A stretch of 64,000 nucleotides of DNA from JACJXW01 sp964418125 (GTDB lineage Bacteria; Bacteroidota; Bacteroidia; Chitinophagales; Saprospiraceae). The first letter of the stretch is position 1. Every line of letters starts with the position of its first letter. This document shows positions 25,364 to 34,530 of the stretch, one piece after another. Made by a program: the position numbers and the translations under genes. The stretch lies in the NCBI GenBank assembly GCA_964418125.1, contig CAYQKY010000015.1, forward strand, positions 23,138 through 87,137. Direction: 5' to 3'. The notes below the pieces were generated by a model, which saw only the letters and a list, made by a program, of their open reading frames with translations, searched no databases and was not told the origin of the DNA.

Positions 25364-26797
25364 TTACTGCATTATTTCCTCTATCAGGGCCTTGTCGTCG
25401 TCCAGTGACCGGAAAAGGCGGGCCCGAAACTTGTTTTTGGTATTGAACAGGGTGGCGGCCATTTTATCGATGGCCACCATGGAGAGCACAGTCTGTATGT
25501 ACGCGTCGACGAGGTCGTCGAGGCCCAGGCCCAGTTTGTTGAAATCCCTCCGGTCCATCAGCATAAGCCGGTTGGTGTCGGAGCCCCAGCTGTTGTCACC
25601 CTCTTTGATGGAGAGGTTGGTGCCGAGCATGTCCCAGGAACTGGCGCCTTCTTCGAGGTGGCCGGCAAGGGGTTTGGCGGCGCGCCGGGCGTAGATGGAT
25701 AACGGGCGTATACCCTGAGCGGTGGAACTGACCATCATGCGCAGGTCGGCAACGTAGGTATTCCCTTTTGCGCTGGGGACTGTCCCGATATGGTAGAGCT
25801 TGCCCCGGCTGCTGGTGGAGCTCCAGTTATAATTGCCGATGAGGCTTTGTACAATAAAACGCCGGTAATGGAATTCCGTATTCATAAAAGCCTCCAGTTC
25901 CTCTTCGTTGACGATGGTGAAAACACCCTGCCCGGCGTTGCTGTAAGGGATCTTCACTACGGCCTGGCCGCCCAGTTTCCGCACCCAGATGGGGACCTCC
26001 TCCAGGCTGACATCCCAGATGGTTTCCGGGGTCAGGATCTCCAGGCCGCTGCCTTCCAGCTCCGCGTTGAAAATGTCATAGGCTTTGGAAGCCAGCATCT
26101 TGTTGCGGCCGCCGGCCAGACAGGCAATGATGGGGTTGAAGATCAGGGTTTTACTATTGATGGGCAGGCGCGTCCAGGGGCGCTGGGTGAGGTAACGGAA
26201 AGCGGCGCGGATCTGGCGCCATTCTCCATCTTCTCCTTTTACCATCATTACCCCGTCCTCAAAATGCACATGCGGGTCATCATCGTCCTGATAATAGGAA
26301 ACATAGTGAACGTCTTCCTGAAAAACATCGGCCATGGCGCGGGCATAACCGAGGGCCTCCATCGGGTTCTTATCGTAGATTACCGCCAGCTCGCCCTGGA
26401 GGGTGCGCTTCCGGCTTTTGATCAGCGGTTTGATGGTCCGTTCCATAAGCAGGCGGTAGCCGCCCTGCTCCTGGTTGTCATCCAGCAAGGGCATGGATTT
26501 CTGGCCCGAAGGGCAGGAGTTGTTCTCTATGACGACCATCTCCCGTTTCCCTTCCTCATTGGTCACGTGCATGAGGTCGGCGCCGGCCCAGATGAAATAT
26601 TTCGGTTGGTAGGAAAGTAAGGATTTGAGTTTTTCCGGTTTTACCTTGGGATGGAGGTGGCAATATCTTTTGATCATACGGTCTTCCCCCAGATGCAGAA
26701 AGAAGGAGATCATCGGATGTATGGTGGCATTCAGAGCTTTGGCATACCAGTGGTCGGCAGGTTCGAACTGGCCTGGGGAAACGAGTTGGGACTTCAT
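25364..26797 (-). CDS. ATP-grasp-like protein of unknown function
   Basis: A 477-residue cytoplasmic protein. The middle part has ATP-grasp-like features: VVKIPYSNAGQGVFTI (about 290-305) resembles the phosphate-binding loop with its Lys, and ADLRMMVSSTAQGIRPLSIYARR (about 350-372) the metal-ligand strand. Ligases of this fold join a carboxylate to an amine or thiol using ATP. I cannot name the substrate. It is first in a two-gene minus-strand unit with the MscS channel. Confidence 0.65.
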   Translation of the reverse strand: MKSQLVSPGQFEPADHWYAKALNATIHPMISFFLHLGEDRMIKRYCHLHPKVKPEKLKSLLSYQPKYFIWAGADLMHVTNEEGKREMVVIENNSCPSGQKSMPLLDDNQEQGGYRLLMERTIKPLIKSRKRTLQGELAVIYDKNPMEALGYARAMADVFQEDVHYVSYYQDDDDPHVHFEDGVMMVKGEDGEWRQIRAAFRYLTQRPWTRLPINSKTLIFNPIIACLAGGRNKMLASKAYDIFNAELEGSGLEILTPETIWDVSLEEVPIWVRKLGGQAVVKIPYSNAGQGVFTIVNEEELEAFMNTEFHYRRFIVQSLIGNYNWSSTSSRGKLYHIGTVPSAKGNTYVADLRMMVSSTAQGIRPLSIYARRAAKPLAGHLEEGASSWDMLGTNLSIKEGDNSWGSDTNRLMLMDRRDFNKLGLGLDDLVDAYIQTVLSMVAIDKMAATLFNTKNKFRARLFRSLDDDKALIEEIMQ

Positions 26798-26905
26798 AAT
26801 ATGGTCTTATTGGCTCTTTGCTGTTTACGATTTTCTGATGGCCTTTACAAAGGGTGTTAAGGTATTAAAAAATCTTTCTTGCTCCCATCCGTGAGGGGGT
26901 TAATT

Positions 26906-27514
26906 TTATGTTATTTGAATAATGTCTTCAGAATGAAGCCGGGGGCCTTCCTCCAGATCCATCATGGCATTTATCAGGCGTATTTCCTGAAACTCCTGCA
27001 GCCGGGCCGGAGGAATATCTGCCGGGGCCAGGCGCCCACCGGCAATAAGGGCGGCCCGGCGTGTCCCCGCCAGCAATGGGCGTGCCGGCGTATACCATCC
27101 GGAACCGTCGAACAAGGCGATATTGGCGTAGGACGTATCCGTGACCAGCCCGTTTTTTACCATAAGGACGTCGTCGGCCGTTCCGCGCCGGCTGAACAAC
27201 TCCTGAAGCTTCGCCCGGTTTGCGAATTTATATGGGTATTCCACCTCTTCCGCAGGCATCAGCCTCAGCTTCTTTACCGGACGGATGACGTAAGGGATGA
27301 ATTCGACATGCCGAATTCGGATATCATAGAGTATCCTGCACTTGAACAGGCCGGTAGCGGCTTCCGGAGGTATAGTAATGTCCCGCAGGGGAATGGCCCC
27401 GCCGCCGGCGCCGAACAATGCCCGGCAGCTCCGGACGGCTCGCTCCTGGTGCCATTCCAGGTTTTGCAGCTTTCCATTTTCACAGCGGATCGTTTCCAGG
27501 AGCAACCCTTTCAT
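26906..27514 (-). CDS. pabC: Aminotransferase class IV protein, probable 4-amino-4-deoxychorismate lyase
   Basis: The 202-residue protein is shorter than typical PabC (about 270) but retains the PLP-fold blocks: RYPYK-type lysine in EYPYKFANRAKLQELF (candidate catalytic Lys), DDVLMVKNGLVTDTSYANIALFDG and LLAGTRRAALI. PabC removes pyruvate from aminodeoxychorismate to give p-aminobenzoate. Its start overlaps the pabB stop (ATGA), so the two are translationally coupled. Confidence 0.88.
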   Translation of the reverse strand: MKGLLLETIRCENGKLQNLEWHQERAVRSCRALFGAGGGAIPLRDITIPPEAATGLFKCRILYDIRIRHVEFIPYVIRPVKKLRLMPAEEVEYPYKFANRAKLQELFSRRGTADDVLMVKNGLVTDTSYANIALFDGSGWYTPARPLLAGTRRAALIAGGRLAPADIPPARLQEFQEIRLINAMMDLEEGPRLHSEDIIQIT

Positions 27515-28545
27515 CGGTTTATCAGTTCAGGAGTGTTGGCGAAGGGAAGGTAGGCTTTGCGAAGCATTTCCTGATACTCTTCTTCTTCCCTGCTGTTGGC
27601 GGTAATACCGCCTCCGCTTTTGAACACCATTCCTTCCGGGGTTTGTTCGATAAAACGGATCATCACGCCGCTGTCCAGCCGCCTGCCGTCGAAAATACCG
27701 CAGATGCCGGTGTAATAACCGCGCCGCTGCCTCTCGGCGGCCTGAATGATTTCTACAGTCTTCCTTTTGGGGGCGCCGCTGATGGACCCGGCGGGCAGCA
27801 GTTGAAAGACGGTATCCCCAAGGCGGTTGCGGTAGCCCACTTCCAGTTGGCCGGTGATCTCGGAGCTGCTCTGCAATAGCCCTCCCTGATGGGTCTCCAC
27901 TTCTTCGATATAGCGGTATCGTTTTACCCGGACGTTTTCGGCCACCATGCTCAGGTCATTGCGGATGAGGTCGACGATGGTGGCGTGCTCGGCCTTTTCT
28001 TTGGCGTTGTTCATCAGCAGGTTCCGGGCATCCGGCAAGGCCGCGTCGATCGTGCCTTTCATGGGAAAAGAGGCGATTTGCCCCTTCTCATCGATGGTGA
28101 TGAAGGATTCGGGAGAAAAGCAGGCGAACTGGCCGTCCCAACACAAACGGTAGCGCGCCCGGCTGGCAAAGAAAGCTTCCTTCAGGCTCAGGTTGGTGGA
28201 AATGGGAGTGGGAAAGGCCAGGTTTACCAGATAGGAGTTGCCAGCCCTGAGGTGATCCATGACCAGTTGGAATGCCCTGTGATACTGCTCACGGGGCATG
28301 GGGTGCTTCTCAAAAAAAGCAGCCTTACCGAGCGGCCGGCTACCAGTAAAGTTTCTGATGCCGTTAATATCATACAGCAGGGTGTCTCCCGGCACTTCGT
28401 CCAGTTTCAGGACGACGGGCCGTTCCATTTCAAAATCTACAATGAAGAGGAAGGGCTCGCCCTGCCCACCCCATTTGTTCATTCTGCCGATGGCCTCTTC
28501 CTGCTTCAGTATTTCGATCATCCATTCGTTTTTCATTCCGCCCAT
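27511..28545 (-). CDS. pabB: Aminodeoxychorismate synthase component I
   Basis: The chorismate-binding domain is clear: AFFASRARYRLCWDGQFACFSPESFI, FPMKGTIDAALPDA, ATIVDLIRNDLSMVA, the signature PAGSISGAPKRKTVEII and GICGIFDGRRLDSGVMIRFIEQ. With an amidotransferase it converts chorismate to aminodeoxychorismate for folate. The 344-residue product from ATG 28545 (or 28536) lacks the long N-terminal domain of full PabB. The frame extends upstream to an ATG at 28704, but that part is repeat sequence. No glutaminase (PabA) gene is in the window. Confidence 0.9.
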   Translation of the reverse strand: MGGMKNEWMIEILKQEEAIGRMNKWGGQGEPFLFIVDFEMERPVVLKLDEVPGDTLLYDINGIRNFTGSRPLGKAAFFEKHPMPREQYHRAFQLVMDHLRAGNSYLVNLAFPTPISTNLSLKEAFFASRARYRLCWDGQFACFSPESFITIDEKGQIASFPMKGTIDAALPDARNLLMNNAKEKAEHATIVDLIRNDLSMVAENVRVKRYRYIEEVETHQGGLLQSSSEITGQLEVGYRNRLGDTVFQLLPAGSISGAPKRKTVEIIQAAERQRRGYYTGICGIFDGRRLDSGVMIRFIEQTPEGMVFKSGGGITANSREEEEYQEMLRKAYLPFANTPELINR

Positions 28546-28599
28546 TCTGACGGCTATATATCGCTTTGTAACGCCCGAAGGGGAGGGAGGGTTTAGATA

Positions 28600-28725
28600 G
28601 TATTTATGTGTATAAGTGTATAGGTGCATTTGTGTCCTGGTACTTAAAAATTCCTGGGGCAATCTGTTCCATAGCCCCCACGGCACTTTTACACCTATGC
28701 ACATTTATACATTTCTTATCTTCAC
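28600..28725. repeat. Imperfect inverted repeat between pabB and pyrF
   Basis: GTATAAGTGTATAGGTGCA near 28611-28629 and, inverted, ACACCTATGCACATTTATAC at 28691-28710 are related. The left part ends with TTTGTGTCCTGGTACTTA, which matches in 16 of 18 positions the end of the 84-bp repeats at 33.07 and 34.45 kb, so this looks like a diverged member of the same family. Confidence 0.45.
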
Positions 28726-28736
28726 CCCCAAAAAAC

Positions 28737-29543
28737 ATGACCCGCCAGGAACTCCACCAGCAGATCTTTGCCAAAGGCTCCTACCTCTGTGTAGGGCTGG
28801 ACACCGACTACAGCCGCCTCCCCCGCCATCTGCTGAAATACGAAGATCCCGTTTATGAATTCAACCGGCAGATCATCGATGCCACCAAAGATCTTTGTGT
28901 AGCCTACAAGCCCAACCTTGCCTTTTACGAGGCCCAGGGCGCTAAGGGGTGGGCTTCTCTGCAGAAAACCCTGGCTTACATCCCCGAAGAGCACTTCACC
29001 ATTGCCGACGCCAAGCGGGGCGATATCGGCAATACCTCCCGCCTTTATGCCCGGGCTTTCTTCGAAACGCTGGATTTCGACGCAGTGACGGTGGCGCCCT
29101 ACATGGGCGAAGATTCGGTCATCCCCTTCCTGGGCTTCGAGGGCAAGTGGGTGATCCTCCTGGCCCTCACTTCCAACCGGGGCAGCGAGGACTTCCAGAT
29201 GGACAGGCAGGAAAACGGCCAGCCGCTCTACGAAAAGGTCATGCGCCGGGCGCAGGAGTGGGGCGGGCCGGAGCAGCTCATGTTCGTCGTGGGCGCCACC
29301 CACCCGGAGCAGTTTGAAGAAGTGAGGCGCATCGCGCCGGAGCACTTCCTGCTGGTTCCGGGCATCGGGGCGCAAGGTGGTGATCTGCAGGCGGTTAGCA
29401 GCTACGGGCTCAACGATCATTGCGGCCTGCTGGTCAATTCATCACGCGGTATCATCTTCGCCGGCGACGGGGAGGATTTTGCGGAGAAGGCGCGGGCGGC
29501 CGCGATGGAGGTGAGGGAGGAGATGGCGGGATTGTTGAAGTAA
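28737..29543 (+). CDS. pyrF: Orotidine 5'-phosphate decarboxylase
   Basis: The 268-residue protein has the catalytic DAKRGDIGNTS motif (about 83-93), plus VGLDTDYSRLP at the N-terminus, GEDSVIPFL and LVPGIGAQGGDLQAV near the C-terminus, the pattern of the longer PyrF type common in Bacteroidota and Actinobacteria. It forms UMP from OMP. I started at ATG 28737 because homology begins there; upstream codons are within the repeat. Confidence 0.95.
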   Translation: MTRQELHQQIFAKGSYLCVGLDTDYSRLPRHLLKYEDPVYEFNRQIIDATKDLCVAYKPNLAFYEAQGAKGWASLQKTLAYIPEEHFTIADAKRGDIGNTSRLYARAFFETLDFDAVTVAPYMGEDSVIPFLGFEGKWVILLALTSNRGSEDFQMDRQENGQPLYEKVMRRAQEWGGPEQLMFVVGATHPEQFEEVRRIAPEHFLLVPGIGAQGGDLQAVSSYGLNDHCGLLVNSSRGIIFAGDGEDFAEKARAAAMEVREEMAGLLK

Positions 29544-29624
29544 GCTCCACGCAAGAGAGTTGTAATATTCATTGCCGGTGAGGATCGGTTTATGGGAGAA
29601 ATGAAATGGAATAAAGTAGTAATA

Positions 29625-29659
29625 GAAGCCCGCCCGGAACACTCCTCCGGGCGAGCTTC
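29625..29659. terminator. Hairpin between convergent genes
   Basis: GAAGCCCGCCCGG (29625-29637) and CCGGGCGAGCTTC (29647-29659) pair with one mismatch around a 9-base loop. No T-run follows on either side, so it would be a weak or Rho-assisted two-way terminator between pyrF and the protease gene. Confidence 0.45.
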
Positions 29660-29700
29660 CCTTGTCCATGGCGAATACCGAAAACCGAACGGCGAAAACT

Positions 29701-32613
29701 CTACCGCTTCACCACCCGCTTCACTCCACGGTACGCCTCATGCTCCACAGTGATCACATATATTCCATCGGGCAGTCCGGCCAGGTTCAACGGCAGCAAC
29801 AGACGCTCCGTCCTTTTATCTATCTGCTCCTGCACCACAGCCTGTCCCAGCGCATTGCGCACCACAATGGTTAACTCCCCTGTGGTATTATTATCCATCT
29901 CCAACTGCAGCGCTCCGGTTGTCGGATTCGGAAACGCCCGCATGGTAGCGCTGATGTCTTCCGGGCCGTAAGTGCCTGTCAGGTTGAACAAGAAAGGCTG
30001 CGACAGGGCCGCACACCCGTCCGGCCCGAATACCTCGACGATGTAATTGCCGGGGCTCTGTGGAGTGATAGCCTGCTGTGTAGCGCCGGCGATGGGCGCC
30101 CCGTTGAGATACCACTGGTAGCCGTTGGCGGCGCTTGACACCAGCTGATTGCCCTGCATGGTGATGGCAGGCGCGGGCGGGCTGCTGATGCTCACCACGA
30201 ACTGCTCCTCGCTTTCACACCCCAGGTTGTTGCGGCCGAGGACGGTGAATTCCCAGTCCTCATACAGCGTCACCGTCAGCGAGGGCCCTTCGTAGACGAG
30301 GGTTCCGCTGCGCTGGTCGTACCATTCATAGCTGACGGCGCCGGTGGCCGTCAGCGTGAATGGCTGGCCGCCGCAGGGGCTGCCCTGGGTGATGGAGACA
30401 TTGACGTTGGGCAGCGGCACCACCTCGATGAAATTGGGTACGTTGACGCCGTTGTTGCCGAAGAGGTTGCCGCTCGTCAGGCCGACATCGTAAAAACCGG
30501 GCGTATTCCACCGGACGATGGGGTGCTGGGCGTTGCTGCTGGAGGGCGACCCGCCTTCAAACTGCCAGAACCAGCTGTCCGGGAAGTTGCTGGAATAGTC
30601 CTGGAACTGCACCAGGCTGCCGGCGCATACCTGAGTGCGGGCGACGCCAAAGTCCACCTCGGGCGCGCCGTTGGTATAATCCAGCGCGTCGATGAAAGAG
30701 ATCTCATCCAGGTACAGGTTGTTGCCCCAGCCGGAAAGGTTGGCCAGCACGAGGTGCACGCTGGGCTGCCCGGCGAGGAAGCCGAGAGAGACCTGGTTCC
30801 AGTCCCACTGGCCGGCGTTGGGCTGGAAGGGCGACTGGGTGGCCGCCGCCGTTGCCAGTTCAGCGCCGCCTTTGTACCACAACGGGTTGAATGTAGCGCC
30901 GCAGTCGGTGGAGTAGAACAGCACCAGGGTGTCGGAGTACTGGCCGCCGTAAGGGGCATAGGCATGTTCGAAATAGAGGTAAGGGTTGCTCAGCCCGCTG
31001 AAATCCAGCGCCGGGCTTATGAGGGCGTCGACCGTGCCGGAGGGGTCGTCGTCGGTGCTGTAGTTGTCGAAGACGATGCTGTGGCTGCCGTCGCCGTATG
31101 AGCTGACGTTGGCGAACTGGAAAGTGCGGTCGGCGTCGGGGTTGTAGAGCACCCATTCCTGAAGGGCCGTATTCAGGTTTTCTATGTCTTCGATGAAGGG
31201 GCCGGTGAAGGAGGAGGAAACGATGGTGATGAGGTTGTCGGCCACCACCTCATCGCTTCCTGAATTGTTGGAAACGGTGAGCACTACGCTGTACAGGCCC
31301 GGCGAATTGAAGGTAATGGTTTGCTGCTGGCCGTTGAAGGTAGCCAGCAGGTTGCCTCCTTCGTCGAAGAACTCCCATTGCCAGGAGGTGGGGTTGTTGG
31401 ATGCCTGTCCATTGAAAGTTATGGACTCACCGGAGCAGGCGCCGCGCCGGCTCACCGTGAAAGAGGCCACCGGAGCGCCGCTGGGGCCGCCGCCCAGGTG
31501 CACGGTGGAAGTTTTCAGCTCCTTCCGGCGCGGGCTGTTGTCCATCACGGTGCGGACGCGCGCTTTCTGGTTGTCGGTGAAAATGCTCATGCAGGCGTCC
31601 TCCGTGTAATCCATAAAGTTCTCGATCATATCGCGGTCGCCGCCGGGGCAGCTGTTGACTTCAATACAGCTGTAGTTGGGCTGCCCGGCGGGCGGGGTGT
31701 CGGCGCAGAAATCATCTGCGGAGCAGTCTCCGTCGCCCCAGATGTGGCGCAGGCCCAGCCAGTGGCCGATCTCGTGGGTGGCGGTGCGGCCCCGGTTGTA
31801 GGGAGGCGCCACGTTGCCGGAGCGGCCGAAGGACTGCCAGCGGATCACTACGCCGTCCGTACGCGCCGGCCCCATGTTCTGCTCCAGGCCGGGCAGGGTG
31901 GACAGGCTGGGAAACTGGGCGTAACCCAGCAGATCGGCCGTTTCTCCGCCAAACTGCACCGTCCAGATGTTGCAGTAGCGGTTGGGGGCCCAGAAGGTGT
32001 TGGGTTTTAGCGTATTCTCGATGTCTTCGTACTCCCAGGCCGGCCTGCCGCCATTGATGCGGTCGATGCCCGGCTCGGGCAGAGGGTTGCCTTCGGGATC
32101 TACGAGAGCCGGAGCGAAGAGGATCTCCACATCCGCGCCGGCCGGATGGTTGTTGAAGCCGGCGCCGGTGCGGCGGTAGTCTTCATTGAGCACGTCGATC
32201 TGCGACTGCACCTGGGCCTGGCTTATGTTGGGCCCTGAGCCTACCCCCTGCCCGTTGTGCACCACATGCACGATGACGGGGATGGTGATGACCTCCTGCG
32301 GGCCGCGCATAGTTCCTCCTTGCTCCCGAGCTTGAAGGGCCTGTTGCATTTGTTGCTCGAAATCTTCGAGTGTGCCCAATTCGGGGTACCTGGAGCGCAG
32401 GGCGGCGTCGGCCTCCATCGTCCCGCAGGTTCGCTGGTTGACCACAGGGGTGTAATGGCCGGTAGCGGAAGGCGCCTGGAGCTGCTTTTCTTTCAATGGG
32501 TGGTAGTGTTCTCGTTTTTTGAGCCGCCCCTCAAACTGGGAGAAATTCTGGGCGGAGCCGAGGCCGGTTAGTAGCATGGCCAGTAAAAAAGGAAGCAGAG
32601 TTCTCGTTTTCAT
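29701..32613 (-). CDS. Secreted M43-family zinc metalloprotease with T9SS sorting domain
   Basis: The 970-residue protein has a signal peptide (1-21), a propeptide-like region, an M43 (pappalysin-type) catalytic domain at about 105-365 with the zinc motif HEIGHWLGLRH (about 280-290) and FMDYTEDACMSIFT holding the Met-turn, then PKD-like domains (about 375-475 and 645-725), a jelly-roll module (about 480-635), Ig-like repeats and a type A sorting domain (RAFPNPTTGALQL to KRVVKR). It is expected on or outside the cell and to cleave external protein. Cys-rich motifs suggest disulfides. Confidence 0.93.
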   Translation of the reverse strand: MKTRTLLPFLLAMLLTGLGSAQNFSQFEGRLKKREHYHPLKEKQLQAPSATGHYTPVVNQRTCGTMEADAALRSRYPELGTLEDFEQQMQQALQAREQGGTMRGPQEVITIPVIVHVVHNGQGVGSGPNISQAQVQSQIDVLNEDYRRTGAGFNNHPAGADVEILFAPALVDPEGNPLPEPGIDRINGGRPAWEYEDIENTLKPNTFWAPNRYCNIWTVQFGGETADLLGYAQFPSLSTLPGLEQNMGPARTDGVVIRWQSFGRSGNVAPPYNRGRTATHEIGHWLGLRHIWGDGDCSADDFCADTPPAGQPNYSCIEVNSCPGGDRDMIENFMDYTEDACMSIFTDNQKARVRTVMDNSPRRKELKTSTVHLGGGPSGAPVASFTVSRRGACSGESITFNGQASNNPTSWQWEFFDEGGNLLATFNGQQQTITFNSPGLYSVVLTVSNNSGSDEVVADNLITIVSSSFTGPFIEDIENLNTALQEWVLYNPDADRTFQFANVSSYGDGSHSIVFDNYSTDDDPSGTVDALISPALDFSGLSNPYLYFEHAYAPYGGQYSDTLVLFYSTDCGATFNPLWYKGGAELATAAATQSPFQPNAGQWDWNQVSLGFLAGQPSVHLVLANLSGWGNNLYLDEISFIDALDYTNGAPEVDFGVARTQVCAGSLVQFQDYSSNFPDSWFWQFEGGSPSSSNAQHPIVRWNTPGFYDVGLTSGNLFGNNGVNVPNFIEVVPLPNVNVSITQGSPCGGQPFTLTATGAVSYEWYDQRSGTLVYEGPSLTVTLYEDWEFTVLGRNNLGCESEEQFVVSISSPPAPAITMQGNQLVSSAANGYQWYLNGAPIAGATQQAITPQSPGNYIVEVFGPDGCAALSQPFLFNLTGTYGPEDISATMRAFPNPTTGALQLEMDNNTTGELTIVVRNALGQAVVQEQIDKRTERLLLPLNLAGLPDGIYVITVEHEAYRGVKRVVKR

Positions 32614-32664
32614 GATGATGTTAATTTTACGATTTTGAAAATATTGGGGTGTTTGTCAAGCCTC

Positions 32665-33042
32665 TCATCTGGCTATTTTCAGCAAGTCTTTTTCGGTTTC
32701 CAGAATGCGGAGTTCAAAAGGAGGACTAGCCGGGTCGTCCGGCGTCACCAGCAGGGTGGACCTCCCCTTTAGTTTCCACTTTGCCGGCGCCTTGCCGGGA
32801 GCGTCGGCCGTGCCGATGGGGTAGTGCATAAAGCTGCCGTCGCGCCGGATCTCGAAGCCTTCCCGGCCTCGGGATGGCGGCAATTCGTAGCCAGCCGGGC
32901 GGAAAGCCCGGTACTCCGCGTGGTCTTCTTCATGGGCGTGCACCCAGTGTTGAAAGAGGTTGTCGCCAAAAGCCTTTTCCGCCCGTTTCATGGGGCTGCA
33001 GGCGGCGGCCAGCAGCAAGAGGATAAAGAAATTTCTTTTCAT
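32665..33042 (-). CDS. Small lipoprotein of unknown function
   Basis: The 125-residue protein has a lipoprotein signal (FFILLLLAAACSPMKRA) and a core with GREGFEIRRDGSFMHYPIG and WKLKGRSTLLVTP, a beta-rich lipocalin-like or META-like pattern. It is transcribed ahead of the protease gene (51-base gap). A copy of the 84-bp repeat begins 28 bases upstream of its start. Confidence 0.7.
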   Translation of the reverse strand: MKRNFFILLLLAAACSPMKRAEKAFGDNLFQHWVHAHEEDHAEYRAFRPAGYELPPSRGREGFEIRRDGSFMHYPIGTADAPGKAPAKWKLKGRSTLLVTPDDPASPPFELRILETEKDLLKIAR

Positions 33043-33069
33043 GTTGGTTGTGGTTTACAGTGTTATTAT

Positions 33070-33153
33070 TAAGTGCCTGGACACAATTAATGAGACATAA
33101 ATTGCTCATTAAGCTCCTGTTAATCAGTCATTCGCTAATTCACTAATTCAGTC
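33070..33153 (-). repeat. 84-bp dispersed repeat, copy A (inverted relative to copy B)
   Basis: Read on the minus strand it begins GACTGAATTAGTGAATTAG and ends GTGTCCAGGCACTTA. By eye it differs from copy B (34447-34530) at 11 of 84 positions, without gaps. It contains 8-base quasi-repeats (GAATTAGT GAATTAGC GAATGACT). Confidence 0.8.
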
Positions 33154-33560
33154 CATATACTTGATAGGCCAAAGGTAGGGGAAAGGCGGTTCTAAGGCTT
33201 TCAATTTTGTCGCAAAAGTTTAATAGTTTGGCGCGTCTTCTTTGACTATAAGGTTCTCTGTTGGAGCAACCGTCGAAGATTTTAACATTGCTCCTTTTGG
33301 AATAATGGTGTGATGGCCGTAAATTATAATAATCCCGCTCGCTGCGGGCGAGTCCGATATTCTACTCTATTCCGATTATGTATCCTCCCCAGGCGCCTGC
33401 GGGCTTAGGGGTGAACTTAGCCGATTTGGAGTGGGTTATGAAAATCAGGGAGTGATGGTTTAGGCTATGGTTTTCGTTGCACGTTTGGCGGGTCAAATAA
33501 ACAACGAAAGCATAACCAGGTTCGTAACCCCTTGACTTGCAGTAGGAGCAAGCTCCAAAC

Positions 33561-33670
33561 GGCCATCCGTCTAAGGTTGGACAGAAGGTTACAAAGGCGT
33601 GGACGGTGTACGAGCCAATGTCAGTCCCTGGCCGTGTACGATGTACGGGGCTGTCCAACCTTAGAATGGT
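33561..33670. repeat. MITE-like palindrome
   Basis: Exact arms CTAAGGTTGGACAG (33571-33584) and CTGTCCAACCTTAG (33651-33664), extended by CCAT/ATGG outside, enclose 66 bases that include GTGTACGAGCC and GGCCGTGTACGATGTAC. The size and symmetry fit a miniature element or a structured RNA. Confidence 0.5.
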
Positions 33671-34009
33671 AGCCCTCCAAACATGCTCTAAATAGTTACA
33701 AAAAAATGTTAATTTTTTGCAAATGCTTTGTTTGTTATTTTTTTTTTATAAAATTTGAATTCCTTGTAGGAATAAAATTTAGTCGATAAGGTTTTTTAAT
33801 AGCTCTCTACCCTCTCAAATACGCTAAGATGATTCAGTTTAAGTTAGACGAACCTGTTTGAATCGTCCCCAATAAATATTGACTAATTATATAATCTGTG
33901 ATCCTTCCCTTCACTAGGCAGATACGCCTATTTCATTAATGGCATCTATCTATTTAACCCATGTTATAGGCTAGGTAGAATGAATTTTTTTAACCAAAAA
34001 CCGCGATCC

Positions 34010-34465
34010 ATGAAAAAAGTTTTGTTTCTTTTTATTCCATTATTTTTCCTTCATTGTAGCAAAAAAGATTTAGGAGATACCTTATTAGAAAATAATGAAC
34101 ATACTGATGTTGATGAGAAAATAAAGCTAAGATTTTCCGAGGGAGATAGTTCCTATACACATAATGGTCTATGGGAAATACCTAACTATGAGATACTTTT
34201 AAAGGCTACTTCTAAATGGGTCGCAACTCCAGATGCAAAGTCTTGGCTCCAAACTAAGAAAATTGAAGATGAGGGAATCAGCAATATTAATGAAATCTTA
34301 CTTCTTGAAATCTTGTGCTCTGATGATGAAGGTGAAAATTTTTTAAATTCTTATAATGATATAGCAACTGAAGATTTATCTCAGGATGAGCTGGAAAGTA
34401 GTATTGTTTCCAGTAATAAACATCTCTGTTTAAGTATAACTACATTGACTGAATTGGTGAATTAG
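34010..34465 (+). CDS. Lipoprotein, 5' part of a gene probably split by a repeat
   Basis: The frame from ATG 34010 encodes a lipoprotein signal (KKVLFLFIPLFFLHCSKKD) and about 130 acidic residues (DAKSWLQTKKIEDEG, NEILLLEILCSDDEGENF), and stops inside copy B of the 84-bp repeat, five codons after its left end. Its spacing and composition resemble the start of the lipoprotein at 36043 (KSINEDQKWNNEILLISIWEEK), suggesting paralogues. Strongly AT-rich. I believe it and the next frame were one gene. Confidence 0.6.
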   Translation: MKKVLFLFIPLFFLHCSKKDLGDTLLENNEHTDVDEKIKLRFSEGDSSYTHNGLWEIPNYEILLKATSKWVATPDAKSWLQTKKIEDEGISNINEILLLEILCSDDEGENFLNSYNDIATEDLSQDELESSIVSSNKHLCLSITTLTELVN

Positions 34466-34530
34466 CGAATGACTGAATATCAGGAGTTTAACTGGCAATT
34501 TGTGTCTCGCTAATTGTGTCCAGGTACTTA
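34447..34530 (+). repeat. 84-bp dispersed repeat, copy B, inside a coding region
   Basis: Begins GACTGAATTGGTGAATTAG and ends GTGTCCAGGTACTTA. It is directly followed by GACT (34531-34534), giving GACT at both sides of bases 34451-34530. Removing those 80 bases joins the two neighbouring frames into one open frame. Confidence 0.8.

Larger units (their letters stand above)
33043..34009. other. Intergenic region with repeats
   Basis: About 970 bases without a gene I can support. It holds copy A of the 84-bp repeat, a structured palindrome at 33561-33670, and from about 33670 on a sharply AT-rich stretch including a run of T residues and TAAAATTTG at 33748-33758, which may serve the lipoprotein gene downstream. 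Confidence 0.6.

Noticed and set aside
28546..28736. N-terminal extensions of pabB and pyrF through the intergenic region
   Set aside because: Both frames are open through repeat sequence, but family homology starts at 28545/28536 and 28737, and the extensions overlap each other on opposite strands.
33362..33658. 98-codon frame on the minus strand within the repeat region
   Set aside because: Starts with TTG inside a palindromic element and has no recognisable protein pattern; it is better explained by the repeat.
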